From NCBI GenBank assembly GCA_024235215.1, contig JACKMU010000001.1, positions 62,001-126,000 of the forward strand: a stretch of 64,000 nt of DNA, in the 5' to 3' direction. Position numbers and translations under genes: made by a program. Positions 27,500-36,681 of the stretch are shown piece after piece. The DNA is from Chromatiaceae bacterium (lineage in GTDB: Bacteria > Pseudomonadota > Gammaproteobacteria > Chromatiales > Chromatiaceae). Numbering within the stretch: the first letter of the stretch is position 1; the number at the start of each line of letters is the position of its first letter. The notes below the pieces were generated by a model. That model saw only the letters and a program-made list of their open reading frames with translations. It did not search any database and was not told the DNA's origin.

Positions 27500-28666
27500 A
27501 TGAAGTATGCATTTTTGGCAACAGCAGTGCTGGGACTCGGTATAGGCGGGAATGCCCTGGCTGCCGAGCCAGTCAAGATCGGCATGGTGACCACACTGTC
27601 GACCAAGGCGGGTTATCTCGGTGAGGATATCCGCGATGGTTTCAAACTGGCCATGGAGATGGAAGGTGGCAAACTGGGCGGCATACCGGTGGAATTGATG
27701 GTGGATGACGACGGCCTCCAGCCGGACAAGGGTGTGCAGATCGCGGATCGTTACATGAAGCGTGACGGGGTGAAAATCATGACCGGCATCGTCTTCTCCA
27801 ATGTGGCGATGGCGGTGGTACCCAAGGTGGTGCGCAATGATGTGATCTATATAAGCCCCAACGCCGGGCCCTCACCGTTGGCCGGCAAGCTCTGTGATCC
27901 CAACTATTTCAATGTCGCCTGGCAGAACGACAACCTGCATGAAGCAGCCGGTCAGTATGCAACCGATGCGGGTTATGGGAACCTGTACATTCTGGCGCCC
28001 AATTATCCTGCCGGCAAAGACGCGCTGACCGGTTTCAAGCGCTATTACAAAGGCAAGCTCGCCGGTGAAGTGTATACCAAACTGGACCAATCAGACTATT
28101 CGGCGGAACTGGCGGCGCTGCGGGCGGCCAATCCTGATGCGGTGTTCTTCTTCCTGCCGGGTGGTATGGGAATCAATTTCCTCAAGCAGTATGCCCAGGC
28201 GGGTCTCAATCAGCGCATTCCGCTGCTCGGCCCTGCTTTCTCATTTGACGAACGACTGCTGGGCGCGGTGGGTGATGCCGCAGTGGGCGTGATGAATGGC
28301 TCGCAGTGGACTCATGATCTGGACAATGCTGCCAACCAGGAGTTCGTGGCGGCTTTCCATAAAGCCTATGGCCGCACGCCAACGCTGTATGCCAGCCAGG
28401 GCTATGATGCCGCACGTCTGCTGGCCAGTGCCCTGAAGCAGGTCAATGGGGATTTGTCCGATCTGAATGCCCTGCGCGCCGCGATCCGCAAGGCGGATTT
28501 CACCTCGGTACGGGGTGCTTTCAAGTTCGGTACCAATCAGCATCCGGTGCAGGACATCTATATTCGTGAAGTGGTCAAGACAGCTGATGGCAAGTATACC
28601 AATGTCACGCGCAAGAAGGTCTTCACCAATCATGTCGACGCCTACGCGGCCGAGTGCAAGATGTAA
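27500..28666 (+). CDS. ABC transporter periplasmic substrate-binding protein (branched-chain amino acid/HAAT type)
   Basis: From the ATG at 27500, with GGGGGTG upstream, a 388-residue protein starts MKYAFLATAVLGLGIGGNALA, a signal peptide cut after ALA. The mature protein follows the Peripla_BP_6 fold (VKIGMVTTLSTKAGYLGEDIRDG, VELMVDDDG, YDAARLLASAL). It delivers its ligand to the permease and ATPase proteins encoded next. The ligand cannot be told from sequence; divergence from acoXABC makes a hydrophobic or short-chain compound of that pathway possible. The much longer frame from 26528 is noise. Confidence 0.9.
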   Translation: MKYAFLATAVLGLGIGGNALAAEPVKIGMVTTLSTKAGYLGEDIRDGFKLAMEMEGGKLGGIPVELMVDDDGLQPDKGVQIADRYMKRDGVKIMTGIVFSNVAMAVVPKVVRNDVIYISPNAGPSPLAGKLCDPNYFNVAWQNDNLHEAAGQYATDAGYGNLYILAPNYPAGKDALTGFKRYYKGKLAGEVYTKLDQSDYSAELAALRAANPDAVFFFLPGGMGINFLKQYAQAGLNQRIPLLGPAFSFDERLLGAVGDAAVGVMNGSQWTHDLDNAANQEFVAAFHKAYGRTPTLYASQGYDAARLLASALKQVNGDLSDLNALRAAIRKADFTSVRGAFKFGTNQHPVQDIYIREVVKTADGKYTNVTRKKVFTNHVDAYAAECKM

Positions 28667-28676
28667 CGCAGTATGC

Positions 28677-28708
28677 AACGGGGACGCCTGATGGCGTTCC
28701 CGTTTTTC
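28677..28708 (+). terminator. Intrinsic terminator-like hairpin after the binding-protein gene
   Basis: AACGGGGACGCC (28677-28688) pairs with GGCGTTCCCGTT (28693-28704) over a 4-base loop and is followed by TTTCC. It lies between the binding protein and the permease gene. A partial terminator there would leave more binding protein than membrane components, as seen in other ABC operons. Confidence 0.7.
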
Positions 28709-28730
28709 CAATCGTTAAGTAAAACCATCC

Positions 28731-29645
28731 ATGCTGCTTTTCATCGAACAGTTGCTCAACGGGCTGCAACTTGGCGTCATGCTGTTCCTGCTGTCCGCCG
28801 GGTTGACCCTGGTGTTCGGTATCATGCGCGTCATCAACCTGGCCCACGGCTCCCTGTACATGGTGGGGGCCTATATCGCTGCTACTGCCTTTCAGTACAC
28901 TGGCAGTTTTCTGCTCGCACTGATGGCGGCACTGCCCGTCGCGGCGGTCGTCGGCATGATCGTGGAAATGGTGGTACTGCGCCGTCTCTATGAGCGTGAC
29001 CATCTGGATCAGGTGCTTGCCACTTTTGGTTTGATCCTGTTTTTCAACGAACTGACCCGCATCATCTGGGGTCGGCAGCCGTTGTTTATGGATGTGCCGA
29101 AATGGCTTTCCAGCACGGTGGAGATCATTCCCGGCGCACCCTACCCCAGTTATCGGCTGGCGATCATCCTGGTGGGAATGCTGGTGGCGGTGTTCCTCTA
29201 CCTGCTGCTGACCCGCACGCGCCTGGGTATGCAGATCCGCGCCGGCGCCAGCAACCGGGAGATGGTGGCTGCACTGGGCGTGAACATCAACCTGCTCAAC
29301 ACGCTGGTGTTCGGTCTCGGCGCCCTACTTGCCGGACTGGCCGGTGCCATGGCCGGTCCCATCCTGGCAGTGGAATCGGGCATGGGGGAGAGCATCCTGA
29401 TCCTGACCTTCGTGGTCATCGTCATTGGTGGCATCGGTTCCATCCGTGGCGCACTGATCGGTGCCCTGCTGGTGGGCCTGGTGGAAACTCTGGGTGGTTA
29501 TCTGTTACCGGAACTGCTGCGTCTGTTCCTGCCACCCGCGATGGCCGATGGTGCCGGCGCTTCTCTGGCTTCCATGGCAGTGTATATCCTGATGGCTGCC
29601 GTACTGATCTGGCGTCCGCGAGGACTGTTTCCGGCCCATGGCTGA
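28731..29645 (+). CDS. ABC transporter permease, LivH type
   Basis: The 304-residue protein has about eight hydrophobic helices and the family start LLFIEQLLNGLQLGVMLFLLSAGLTLVFGIMRVINLAHG, which is characteristic of LivH permeases. It also shows GIGSIRGALIGALLVGLVETLGGY near 230-250. It is one of the two inner-membrane subunits of a HAAT-type importer. The gene begins after the terminator-like hairpin and is followed 54 bases later by the LivM-type gene. Confidence 0.92.
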   Translation: MLLFIEQLLNGLQLGVMLFLLSAGLTLVFGIMRVINLAHGSLYMVGAYIAATAFQYTGSFLLALMAALPVAAVVGMIVEMVVLRRLYERDHLDQVLATFGLILFFNELTRIIWGRQPLFMDVPKWLSSTVEIIPGAPYPSYRLAIILVGMLVAVFLYLLLTRTRLGMQIRAGASNREMVAALGVNINLLNTLVFGLGALLAGLAGAMAGPILAVESGMGESILILTFVVIVIGGIGSIRGALIGALLVGLVETLGGYLLPELLRLFLPPAMADGAGASLASMAVYILMAAVLIWRPRGLFPAHG

Positions 29646-29699
29646 TTGCCCGATAGATAGACCGGCCGATCCCGGTTACCCTTCTCCCGGGGTCATGCC

Positions 29700-30698
29700 A
29701 TGCTGAAGTTGCTTACGCAGCGCCGTCTGCTGGTTCTGTCGAGCGGACTGCTGATATTGCTGCTGTTACCGGTTGTCGCCCTAGCCATCGGCGATCCTTA
29801 CCTGGTGACACTGTTCACACGCATCGTGATATTTGCACTGGCTGCGGTCAGTCTCGATCTGATCGTCGGTTTTGGCGGCATGGTCAGCCTCGGTCATACC
29901 GCCTTCTTCGGCATGGGCGCTTATGTGGTGGGTATCTTCGCCTTTCATCTGCAGGATGGCAGTCCGTTTGCATCGTGGCCGTTTGTCCTTGACGGCAGCG
30001 ATAATGCCCTGCTCGTGTGGCCCAGCGCGATCCTGCTGTCTGGCCTGATGGCGGCAGTGATCGGCGCACTCAGCCTGCGCACCACGGGCATGCAGTTCAT
30101 CATGATCACCCTCGCCTTTGCCCAGATGCTCTATTACTTTTTCATCTCGCTGGAGGTCTATGGTGGTGACGACGGTATCAGCATGTGGTCACGCAGTCAG
30201 TTACCGACGCTGAATCTAGGCAATGATACCCAGTTTTATTATCTGTGCCTGACGTTACTGCTGCTGTTTCTGTTTTTCTCCTGGCGCCTGGTGGAATCAC
30301 GCTTTGGGCGGGTCATCCGCGGCGCCCGGGAAAACAATCTGCGCATGCACAGCCTGGGATTTCCCACCTACCGCTATCAACTGGTGTGTTTCATCATTGC
30401 CGGCGCCGGTGCCGGTCTGGCCGGGGCCCTGATGGCCAATCAAAGTGAATTTGTATCACCCAACCTGCTGCACTGGACCCAGTCTGGTGAGATCCTGATC
30501 ATGGTGCTGCTGGGCGGTATGGGCACCCTGTTCGGACCGATACTGGGGGCTGCCGTCCTGCTGCTGATGGAAGAGATCCTGGCTGCCTATACCGAGCACT
30601 GGCTGGTATTTCTGGGGCCGTTTCTGATCCTGGTAGTGCTGTTTGCCAAACACGGTCTGTATGGCCTGCTGGTGGGGCAAGAGGTGAATCGTGACTAG
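29700..30698 (+). CDS. ABC transporter permease, LivM type
   Basis: The 332-residue protein has the LivM signature VSLDLIVGFGGMVSLGHTAFFGMGAYV near 48-75 and the GAGAGLAGALMANQSEFVSP stretch near 240, with about ten hydrophobic helices. It pairs with the LivH-type permease. Its last eight bases overlap the start of the first ATPase gene. Confidence 0.92.
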   Translation: MLKLLTQRRLLVLSSGLLILLLLPVVALAIGDPYLVTLFTRIVIFALAAVSLDLIVGFGGMVSLGHTAFFGMGAYVVGIFAFHLQDGSPFASWPFVLDGSDNALLVWPSAILLSGLMAAVIGALSLRTTGMQFIMITLAFAQMLYYFFISLEVYGGDDGISMWSRSQLPTLNLGNDTQFYYLCLTLLLLFLFFSWRLVESRFGRVIRGARENNLRMHSLGFPTYRYQLVCFIIAGAGAGLAGALMANQSEFVSPNLLHWTQSGEILIMVLLGGMGTLFGPILGAAVLLLMEEILAAYTEHWLVFLGPFLILVVLFAKHGLYGLLVGQEVNRD

Positions 30699-31443
30699 GC
30701 CGCTGTTGGAAGTGAGCGGCCTGCAAAAGCGTTTCGGTGCGGTGGAGGCGTGCCGGAATTTCTCTCTGCAGATTGCTGAAGGTGAAATTCATGCCTTGAT
30801 TGGTCCCAACGGTGCCGGCAAAACGACCGCTATCAAACAACTGTCAGGGGAGATTCTGCCGGATGCCGGCCGTATCCAGTTCGCTGGCCAGGAGATCACC
30901 CACCTGCCTGCGCATGAGCGCGCCCTGTGTGGGCTGGCCCGATCGTTTCAGATCACCTCGGTATTCGAGCGAATGACGAGCGAAGAGAATATCGCACTGG
31001 CCATTCAGGCACATCAGGGTCACAGTTTTCACTTCTGGCGTAACGCCCGTAACGACAAACGCCTGCGTTCCCCTGCCCGGGCAGGACTGGAGCGCATAGG
31101 CCTGTTGGAACGCAGCCAGGTGCTGGCAGCCAATCTCTCTCACGGTGAGAAACGCCAACTGGAAGTAGGAATGGCTTTGGCGGGTGATCCGAAACTACTG
31201 TTGCTGGACGAGCCGATGGCGGGTATGGGACCCGGCGGCACGGTGAAGATGACCGAGTTGATTCGGACACTCAAGGGCCAGGTCACCATCCTGCTGGTGG
31301 AACATGATATGAAAGCGGTGTTCGCATTGGCTGACCGGATCACCGTGTTGTTGTATGGCACGCCCATTGCCACCGGCACCCCGGATGAAATCAGCGCCAA
31401 TGCCGAAGTGCGGCGTGCCTATCTGGGTGAGGAGACTGGCTGA
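30691..31443 (+). CDS. ABC transporter ATPase, LivG type
   Basis: The 250-residue protein starts with a GTG preceded by GAGGTGA and overlaps the LivM stop. It has Walker A GPNGAGKTT, the signature LSHGEKRQLEVG, Walker B LLLLDEPMAGMGP and the family ending VRRAYLGEE. It couples ATP hydrolysis to uptake together with the LivF-type ATPase. Confidence 0.93.
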   Translation: MTRPLLEVSGLQKRFGAVEACRNFSLQIAEGEIHALIGPNGAGKTTAIKQLSGEILPDAGRIQFAGQEITHLPAHERALCGLARSFQITSVFERMTSEENIALAIQAHQGHSFHFWRNARNDKRLRSPARAGLERIGLLERSQVLAANLSHGEKRQLEVGMALAGDPKLLLLDEPMAGMGPGGTVKMTELIRTLKGQVTILLVEHDMKAVFALADRITVLLYGTPIATGTPDEISANAEVRRAYLGEETG

Positions 31444-32144
31444 TGCTGACCGTCAGGGGGCTCAACGCAGCATACGGCAGCAGTCAGGTGCTGTTTGGGG
31501 TGAACTTCGCCCTGGAGGCTGGGTCGGTCACCACGCTACTGGGACGCAATGGCATGGGCAAGACCACAGTGGTGCGCTGCATCATGGGTTTGTTGCACGC
31601 GACGGCAGGCACCATCCGCTTCAATGCCAGGGAGATTCAGCATCTGCCCAGTTATGCCATCGCGCGACTGGGGATCGGTCTGGTACCGGAAGGACGCCAG
31701 ATTTTTCCCAACCTCACGGTGCGGGAGAACCTGGTCGCGACTGCAGCCAATTACTCCCATAACAGTGAGCCTTATGATGTGGATCATGTGTTGTCGATCT
31801 TCCCCAAACTCGCCGAACGCCTCAACCACTTTGGCAATCAACTTTCCGGTGGAGAGCAGCAGATGCTGGCGGTGGCGCGCGCGTTGATGATCAATCCCTC
31901 GGTACTGATCCTGGATGAGGCCACCGAAGGTCTCGCACCGCTGATCCGTGAAGAGATCTGGCGCGGCCTGACCATTCTCAAGAACAAGGGCCAGACCATT
32001 CTGGTGATCGACAAGAATCTTGATGCCCTGTTGCGTATCGCCGACCATCATCACATCATGGAAAAGGGCGAGGTAGTCTGGTCAGGCAGCTCTGATGCAC
32101 TGGCGCAGAATGAAGAGATCAAAGCCCGTTATCTGGGAGTGTGA
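31443..32144 (+). CDS. ABC transporter ATPase, LivF type
   Basis: The 233-residue protein has Walker A GRNGMGKTT, signature LSGGEQQMLAVARAL and Walker B VLILDEATEGLAP, the last a hallmark of LivF. Its ATG overlaps the stop of the preceding gene as TGATG. It is the last gene of the importer operon; the repeat hairpin at 32180 follows at once and may help end transcription. Confidence 0.93.
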   Translation: MLTVRGLNAAYGSSQVLFGVNFALEAGSVTTLLGRNGMGKTTVVRCIMGLLHATAGTIRFNAREIQHLPSYAIARLGIGLVPEGRQIFPNLTVRENLVATAANYSHNSEPYDVDHVLSIFPKLAERLNHFGNQLSGGEQQMLAVARALMINPSVLILDEATEGLAPLIREEIWRGLTILKNKGQTILVIDKNLDALLRIADHHHIMEKGEVVWSGSSDALAQNEEIKARYLGV

Positions 32145-32156
32145 TTGTCAGCCTAG

Positions 32157-32266
32157 CAGCCTAGGGGTCAAGCAGCCTAGGGGTCAGGTCTTTGAATTTT
32201 TGATTTCACAACTTGTTTGTTGCTGAGTGACCTGTCCACTAAATCAAAATTCAAAGACCTGACCCC
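32157..32266. repeat. Long inverted repeat with GGGGTCAGGTC ends, REP-like
   Basis: GGGGTCAGGTCTTTGAATT... (32180-32206) pairs with ...AATTCAAAGACCTGACCCC (32241-32266): 26 matching positions with one extra T on the left, and a 34-base loop. Just before it CAGCCTAGGGGTCA occurs twice (32157 and 32173). The same GGGGTCAG start appears in the inverted repeat at 62703, so this is probably a dispersed element of the kind mobilised by REP-associated tyrosine transposases. No transposase lies in the window. Confidence 0.7.
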
Positions 32267-32288
32267 ATTGACTAAGGTGTTACACCAG

Positions 32289-33176
32289 ATGAACATCGTC
32301 TACCGTGGCTTTACCGCTGAACAACTACAAGCCCAATACAGCGCCCGCGATGCCGTGCCGGAGCATGCCGAAATCTTCAAACGCTGGCAGGTGAGCAGCG
32401 CCGTCTATCGGACCGAAGCCAACGCGCTTCTGGATCTCGCTTATGGAATTTCAAACCGTGAAAAGCTGGACCTGTTTTTGCCAGCGGCGCCCGCTAGCAA
32501 ACCTCCGCTATTCCTGTTCATCCACGGTGGTTACTGGCAGGCAATGGATAAAAGTTTTTCCAGCTTCATTGCCAGGGAATTGGTCAAGCAGGGGGCCGCT
32601 GTGGCGGTGATGAATTATGATCTCTGTCCTGCGGTAACCCTGGAAGTGATCATCGAACAGATACGCCGCGCGGTAGTCTGGCTGGGGCGGCATGCCGGCG
32701 AATATGGAATCGATTCACAGCACTTGCATCTATGCGGTCACTCTGCGGGGGGACAACTTATCGCCATGCTAGTGGCAACTGACTGGAAGTCGATGCAACC
32801 CGACTTTGCTAGTGGGGCAATTCGCAGCGCGCTTTCCATCAGCGGCGTATTCGACCTGGAACCGTTGATCCATACCACGATCAATTCCGCGTTGTCTTTG
32901 GATCTGCAAAGCGCACATCACCACTCTCCCCTTCGCATGCAACCCTACCTCAAAATACCCTTGCTGTTGACCGTGGGCGGCGATGAGCCCGCAGAATTTC
33001 ATCGTCAGAGTGAGGATCTTGCCAGGAGCTGGGCGGGATTCGGCGTACCCACCCGTTTTGAATCACACGCCAATCTCAACCACTTCACGATGATCGACCA
33101 GCTGGCCAAACCCGGCAGCCCGTTGTTGGAGCGGGCTCTTGCGCTCATGGGCTTGGCCTCAAAGGGTGCGGGGTAG
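32289..33176 (+). CDS. Alpha/beta hydrolase, arylformamidase (kynurenine formamidase)-like
   Basis: From the ATG at 32289 the protein is 295 residues. It has the oxyanion motif FIHGGYWQ, characteristic of arylformamidases, and nucleophile elbow GHSAGG followed by the helix QLIAMLVATDW, as in animal AFMID. A late NHFTMIDQ supplies the catalytic His. The probable reaction is cleavage of a formyl-aryl amide or a similar ester. The longer frame from 32217 would start within the hairpin repeat and is not used. No tryptophan catabolic genes lie nearby, so the substrate is open. Confidence 0.75.
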   Translation: MNIVYRGFTAEQLQAQYSARDAVPEHAEIFKRWQVSSAVYRTEANALLDLAYGISNREKLDLFLPAAPASKPPLFLFIHGGYWQAMDKSFSSFIARELVKQGAAVAVMNYDLCPAVTLEVIIEQIRRAVVWLGRHAGEYGIDSQHLHLCGHSAGGQLIAMLVATDWKSMQPDFASGAIRSALSISGVFDLEPLIHTTINSALSLDLQSAHHHSPLRMQPYLKIPLLLTVGGDEPAEFHRQSEDLARSWAGFGVPTRFESHANLNHFTMIDQLAKPGSPLLERALALMGLASKGAG

Positions 33177-33462
33177 TCACTCAAACCTTCATCGATAAAG
33201 TGTTTTTTTACGCTATGAGTCAGCTATAAAGATTAACAGGAGGAAAGTGGACGAGTCTGGAGTCAACGTCCTACTCGGAGTCACTTCTCAGGTCAGACCG
33301 ACAACCGACTATTGGCGCCGATAGTGGCAGGTTGATGGTTTCAGCACAACAATAACGGGCTTCTGCTGCGTTTTTTCGGTGGAAGTTTCCCTATCGCATG
33401 CAGACAAGTAGACGACAGCGTCCCGGGAGTGGCCCGGCGGACCGAGTAAAGGAGTCGATCCA

Positions 33463-36057
33463 GTGAACAATAACCGAAGGAAGTCGCCACGGAGCGTCGC
33501 CCGTCCGGAAGAAGTCACGGAGGGTAAATTGCTGCAGCAAGCACCAACGCAGACGATTGTTCGGGCGGTGACGAAGGCATCACACGCGTCGTATCCCGAA
33601 CGACCGCCGGTTGGACGGTTTCGACAAAAACCGTTCATTACCAACCGCCTGTTCTTTCGAGCCACAGTGCTCACTTGTGTAGTTCTCTTCGCTGCTGGGT
33701 CCGCAAGGGCCATCGATAGCTTGGCAAGCACTTTGGAAATAGCCCATAGCGGCGACCAGGTGCCCGATGCAAACGGGCGCTTCGGCAATTTCATCGCCCC
33801 CTCCATCAACTCGGTGGGCACGGTTGTATTCAATGCCCGGCTGGTCGAGACAACGAACGGTAACAGCGACAATTCAGGCATCTACCGATTTTATGTGCCC
33901 AGTGGGATCGGTCCGTTTATCACCCAACTGGAACAGGTGGTGCGCGAGGGCGAACCTTTGACCGTGGCCACCAATCAGTACCAGGCAGGCGATGTCTATC
34001 TTGTCGGTACGCTCATCGAAAACGCTCCGGTGGGTGATTTCGTGGCCGGCTACTTCAGCAGCCTGGCAGTGCAACTGCCGGTGAGCAGCGGCAACGAGAC
34101 GGGCAATAGCATTCTTGCCGTCGAATTCGAGGGAGATTTTCAGCTGATCGCTGAAGCGGGACAGGAGATACCTACCGGAACGGGCAGCTACCGTGAATTC
34201 AATGCATTCTCACTGCAGAATATCAACGCCAATTCGCAAACAGTGTTTTTCTCTGCGCTCGACGGCACCGATAACGGCAGTGCCGACAATGCCGGGATAT
34301 TCCGTTATGCCGCGAATGGTTTGATCACCGAGTTGGTTAGAAAAGGCGACCCAGCCGGTGGAAAGGTGCTGACCGCGGTCGGAGGTATCCGCGGTAACGA
34401 CTTCGGTGACATTGTGTTTACCGGTCTCGACGATGCGGGCGATACCGCCTTGTACAGTATCGGCAAGTTCGCATCGACTCCGCAGCGTCTGCTCGGAGAA
34501 GGAGATGTGGCGCCTACTGACGGAGCCGAGCAACGCCGCTTCCGGCAACTCAACGAGGTGCGAATCAACAACAACGGGAAAGTCGCCTTCTCCGGCCTGC
34601 TCGCCGATGAAAACGGGTTTGCCGTCACCCATGGCAGCGGCCTTTACACCTACAACGGATCGAGTACGAGCGAGTTGGTACGTGAAGGCCAGGCGACGCC
34701 GGACGGCACAGCGACCTTCTACCAGTTCGCCAGCAGTCTGACCGGCGACTTACCGCGCCCGACGTTCAACGATCTCGGACAATTCGCTTTCGCGATGACG
34801 ATATTGCCGAATGGTGGTGGGCAAAGCAGTGGCGTCTACCGTGTTTCCGAAGATGGGATGGTGAAGATCGCACAGCGGGGAGATGGTTATGAGGAGGGCA
34901 CGCTGAACCACTTCGCGGATCCGGTGCTCAACAATCAAGGCGTGGTGATCTTCCAAGCCAAGTTGGAACTGGGCACGGAAGTTGGTGAAGAGGGCAGTTA
35001 TACGATCACCAACGACATTCTGATCATGAGCGATGGCGAGGATTATGTGACGGTCGCGCGTGAAGGCCAACAGGTCAACAACCGCACTATCTCGGAAATC
35101 ATTTTCAACAATAATCCGTATGGCCCGGCCAATGGCTTCAACGATGCAGGGATGGTTGCTTATCTGGCGCTTTATACGGATGGCAGTCGCGCCGTCAATG
35201 TTTGGCGGCCCCACCTCGGTTGGCGTGCGGCCGCCGGCGACGGACTCTGGGATCAGGCAGGCAACTGGTCGTTCAATATGATTCCCGGTGTCGGTAGCGA
35301 TGTGGTAATCAACATCGATACGGATATCGACATCCAGGGACCCGGGCAGGATACGCGGCTCAACGGGCTGACGTTCGGCGGCGGCAGCGGTAATATCGAC
35401 CTGATCCTGGGCGAGGGCGCCATTCATACCCATGACGGGATCTCGATTGCAGCCAACGGGACCCTCACCGGGGGTGGCAGCCTGGGTGGAGATGTCGTCA
35501 ATCTGGGCACGATACAGATCCCAGCCGGTGCCTTGCTGGAAGTTGGCGGAGACCTGCTCAATCAGGGAACAATCACGCTCGATGATGGTGCCGCGATGCA
35601 GATCGGCGGTGCTTTCTCCGGACAGGGCACCATCGCAGGTGCCCTGGGAACCGTCTCCTTCTCTGGCGGCCTGGCGGCGGACGGGGCCGCGCATCTGCTG
35701 GTGGCCGAAGGCGGCCTCATACTGGCCGATGGGACACAAAGCGTGTTTGAACTTGCCGGTTCGGTGCGCGGCAGTCAATACGATGCGGTCGATGTCGGCG
35801 GAACCTTGCATCTGAGTGGCAGCTTGCAGGCTTCGCTATTGGACGGTTTCGTGCCGCAGGCAGGCGACTCTTTTGTGCTGTTCCAGGCAGCTGTTATCGA
35901 AGGAGCTTTTACGACTACCGAGTTGCCGCCGGTTGCTGGTGTCACCTTATCGCTGGTCGTTTCCGATACCCAGGTGCGGATCGAGGCTACACAAGCAGCG
36001 AGCAATACCCCGTCCTGGTTCGTTCCGGCCGTTTTATTGCCATTGCTGAGTGAATAG
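33463..36057 (+). CDS. Choice-of-anchor NxxGxxxF tandem-repeat surface protein
   Basis: The 864-residue protein starts at a GTG with AAAGGAG upstream. A charged n-region of about 60 residues precedes a hydrophobic signal core (FFRATVLTCVVLFAAGSARA). The body has seven or so repeats with the pattern N-x-x-G-x-x-x-F (INSVGTVVFNA, INANSQTVFFSA, NDFGDIVFTG, INNNGKVAFSG, NDLGQFAFAM, NNQGVVIFQA, NDAGMVAYLA), then a DQAGNWSFNMIPGVGSDVVI stretch and beta-helix-like G/N-rich sequence as in autotransporter passengers. The end SWFVPAVLLPLL may be a C-terminal anchor. Secreted or surface-bound; role unknown. Confidence 0.8.
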   Translation: MNNNRRKSPRSVARPEEVTEGKLLQQAPTQTIVRAVTKASHASYPERPPVGRFRQKPFITNRLFFRATVLTCVVLFAAGSARAIDSLASTLEIAHSGDQVPDANGRFGNFIAPSINSVGTVVFNARLVETTNGNSDNSGIYRFYVPSGIGPFITQLEQVVREGEPLTVATNQYQAGDVYLVGTLIENAPVGDFVAGYFSSLAVQLPVSSGNETGNSILAVEFEGDFQLIAEAGQEIPTGTGSYREFNAFSLQNINANSQTVFFSALDGTDNGSADNAGIFRYAANGLITELVRKGDPAGGKVLTAVGGIRGNDFGDIVFTGLDDAGDTALYSIGKFASTPQRLLGEGDVAPTDGAEQRRFRQLNEVRINNNGKVAFSGLLADENGFAVTHGSGLYTYNGSSTSELVREGQATPDGTATFYQFASSLTGDLPRPTFNDLGQFAFAMTILPNGGGQSSGVYRVSEDGMVKIAQRGDGYEEGTLNHFADPVLNNQGVVIFQAKLELGTEVGEEGSYTITNDILIMSDGEDYVTVAREGQQVNNRTISEIIFNNNPYGPANGFNDAGMVAYLALYTDGSRAVNVWRPHLGWRAAAGDGLWDQAGNWSFNMIPGVGSDVVINIDTDIDIQGPGQDTRLNGLTFGGGSGNIDLILGEGAIHTHDGISIAANGTLTGGGSLGGDVVNLGTIQIPAGALLEVGGDLLNQGTITLDDGAAMQIGGAFSGQGTIAGALGTVSFSGGLAADGAAHLLVAEGGLILADGTQSVFELAGSVRGSQYDAVDVGGTLHLSGSLQASLLDGFVPQAGDSFVLFQAAVIEGAFTTTELPPVAGVTLSLVVSDTQVRIEATQAASNTPSWFVPAVLLPLLSE

Positions 36058-36203
36058 AGAACAGGGTCCTGCACGACGGGGTTGCAGATCCAGGCAATGA
36101 CTGCTGTAGTTTTTACTCCGGTTCCGAACAGACCGGCCACGCTGACTGCAGCGGGCATCTGGCGCTGTGCCGATGCCACCCAGTGTTCCACACCACGAGA
36201 AAT

Positions 36204-36614
36204 ATGGACGTAATCTACCAATTGAACGAGCGACAGATCAGCGAGCTGCACCAACTCTACCAACGCGAATGGTGGACAAAGGACCGTTCGCTCGCAGCGA
36301 CCAAGAACTGTGTTGCCGGCTCACAGATAAATATTGGCATCGTTGATAACAACGGTACGCTGCTGGCCTATGCGCGCGTGTTGACAGATTACACCTTCAA
36401 AGCGCTCATTTTTGACGTGATCGTCTCCCCGGAACAGAGAGGGAGTGGGTTGGGAAGCAGGTTGATCACACTGATCAAACATCACCCGGCGCTCTCTCGG
36501 GTTATCCACTTAGAGTTGTACTGCCTGCCCGAGATGTTCGGATTTTATGCCAGGCACGGTTTTTCCGACGATGTCGGCAACATCAAACTGATGCGGTACC
36601 TGACAGAGAGCTGA
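36204..36614 (+). CDS. GNAT-family N-acetyltransferase
   Basis: From the ATG at 36204 the protein is 136 residues, with the GNAT acetyl-CoA motif VSPEQRGSGLGSRLI and the C-terminal GFYARHGFSDD typical of the fold. It acetylates an unknown amine. It is alone on the + strand after a surface-protein gene, with the gamma-glutamylcyclotransferase-like gene next, 67 bases on. Confidence 0.85.
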   Translation: MDVIYQLNERQISELHQLYQREWWTKDRSLAATKNCVAGSQINIGIVDNNGTLLAYARVLTDYTFKALIFDVIVSPEQRGSGLGSRLITLIKHHPALSRVIHLELYCLPEMFGFYARHGFSDDVGNIKLMRYLTES

Positions 36615-36681
36615 CGGAGATGGCAGCCAAACGCGCAGCCAACCACAGGTCGGCCTTTTTGTGAGAGGCAACAGTCACTGG

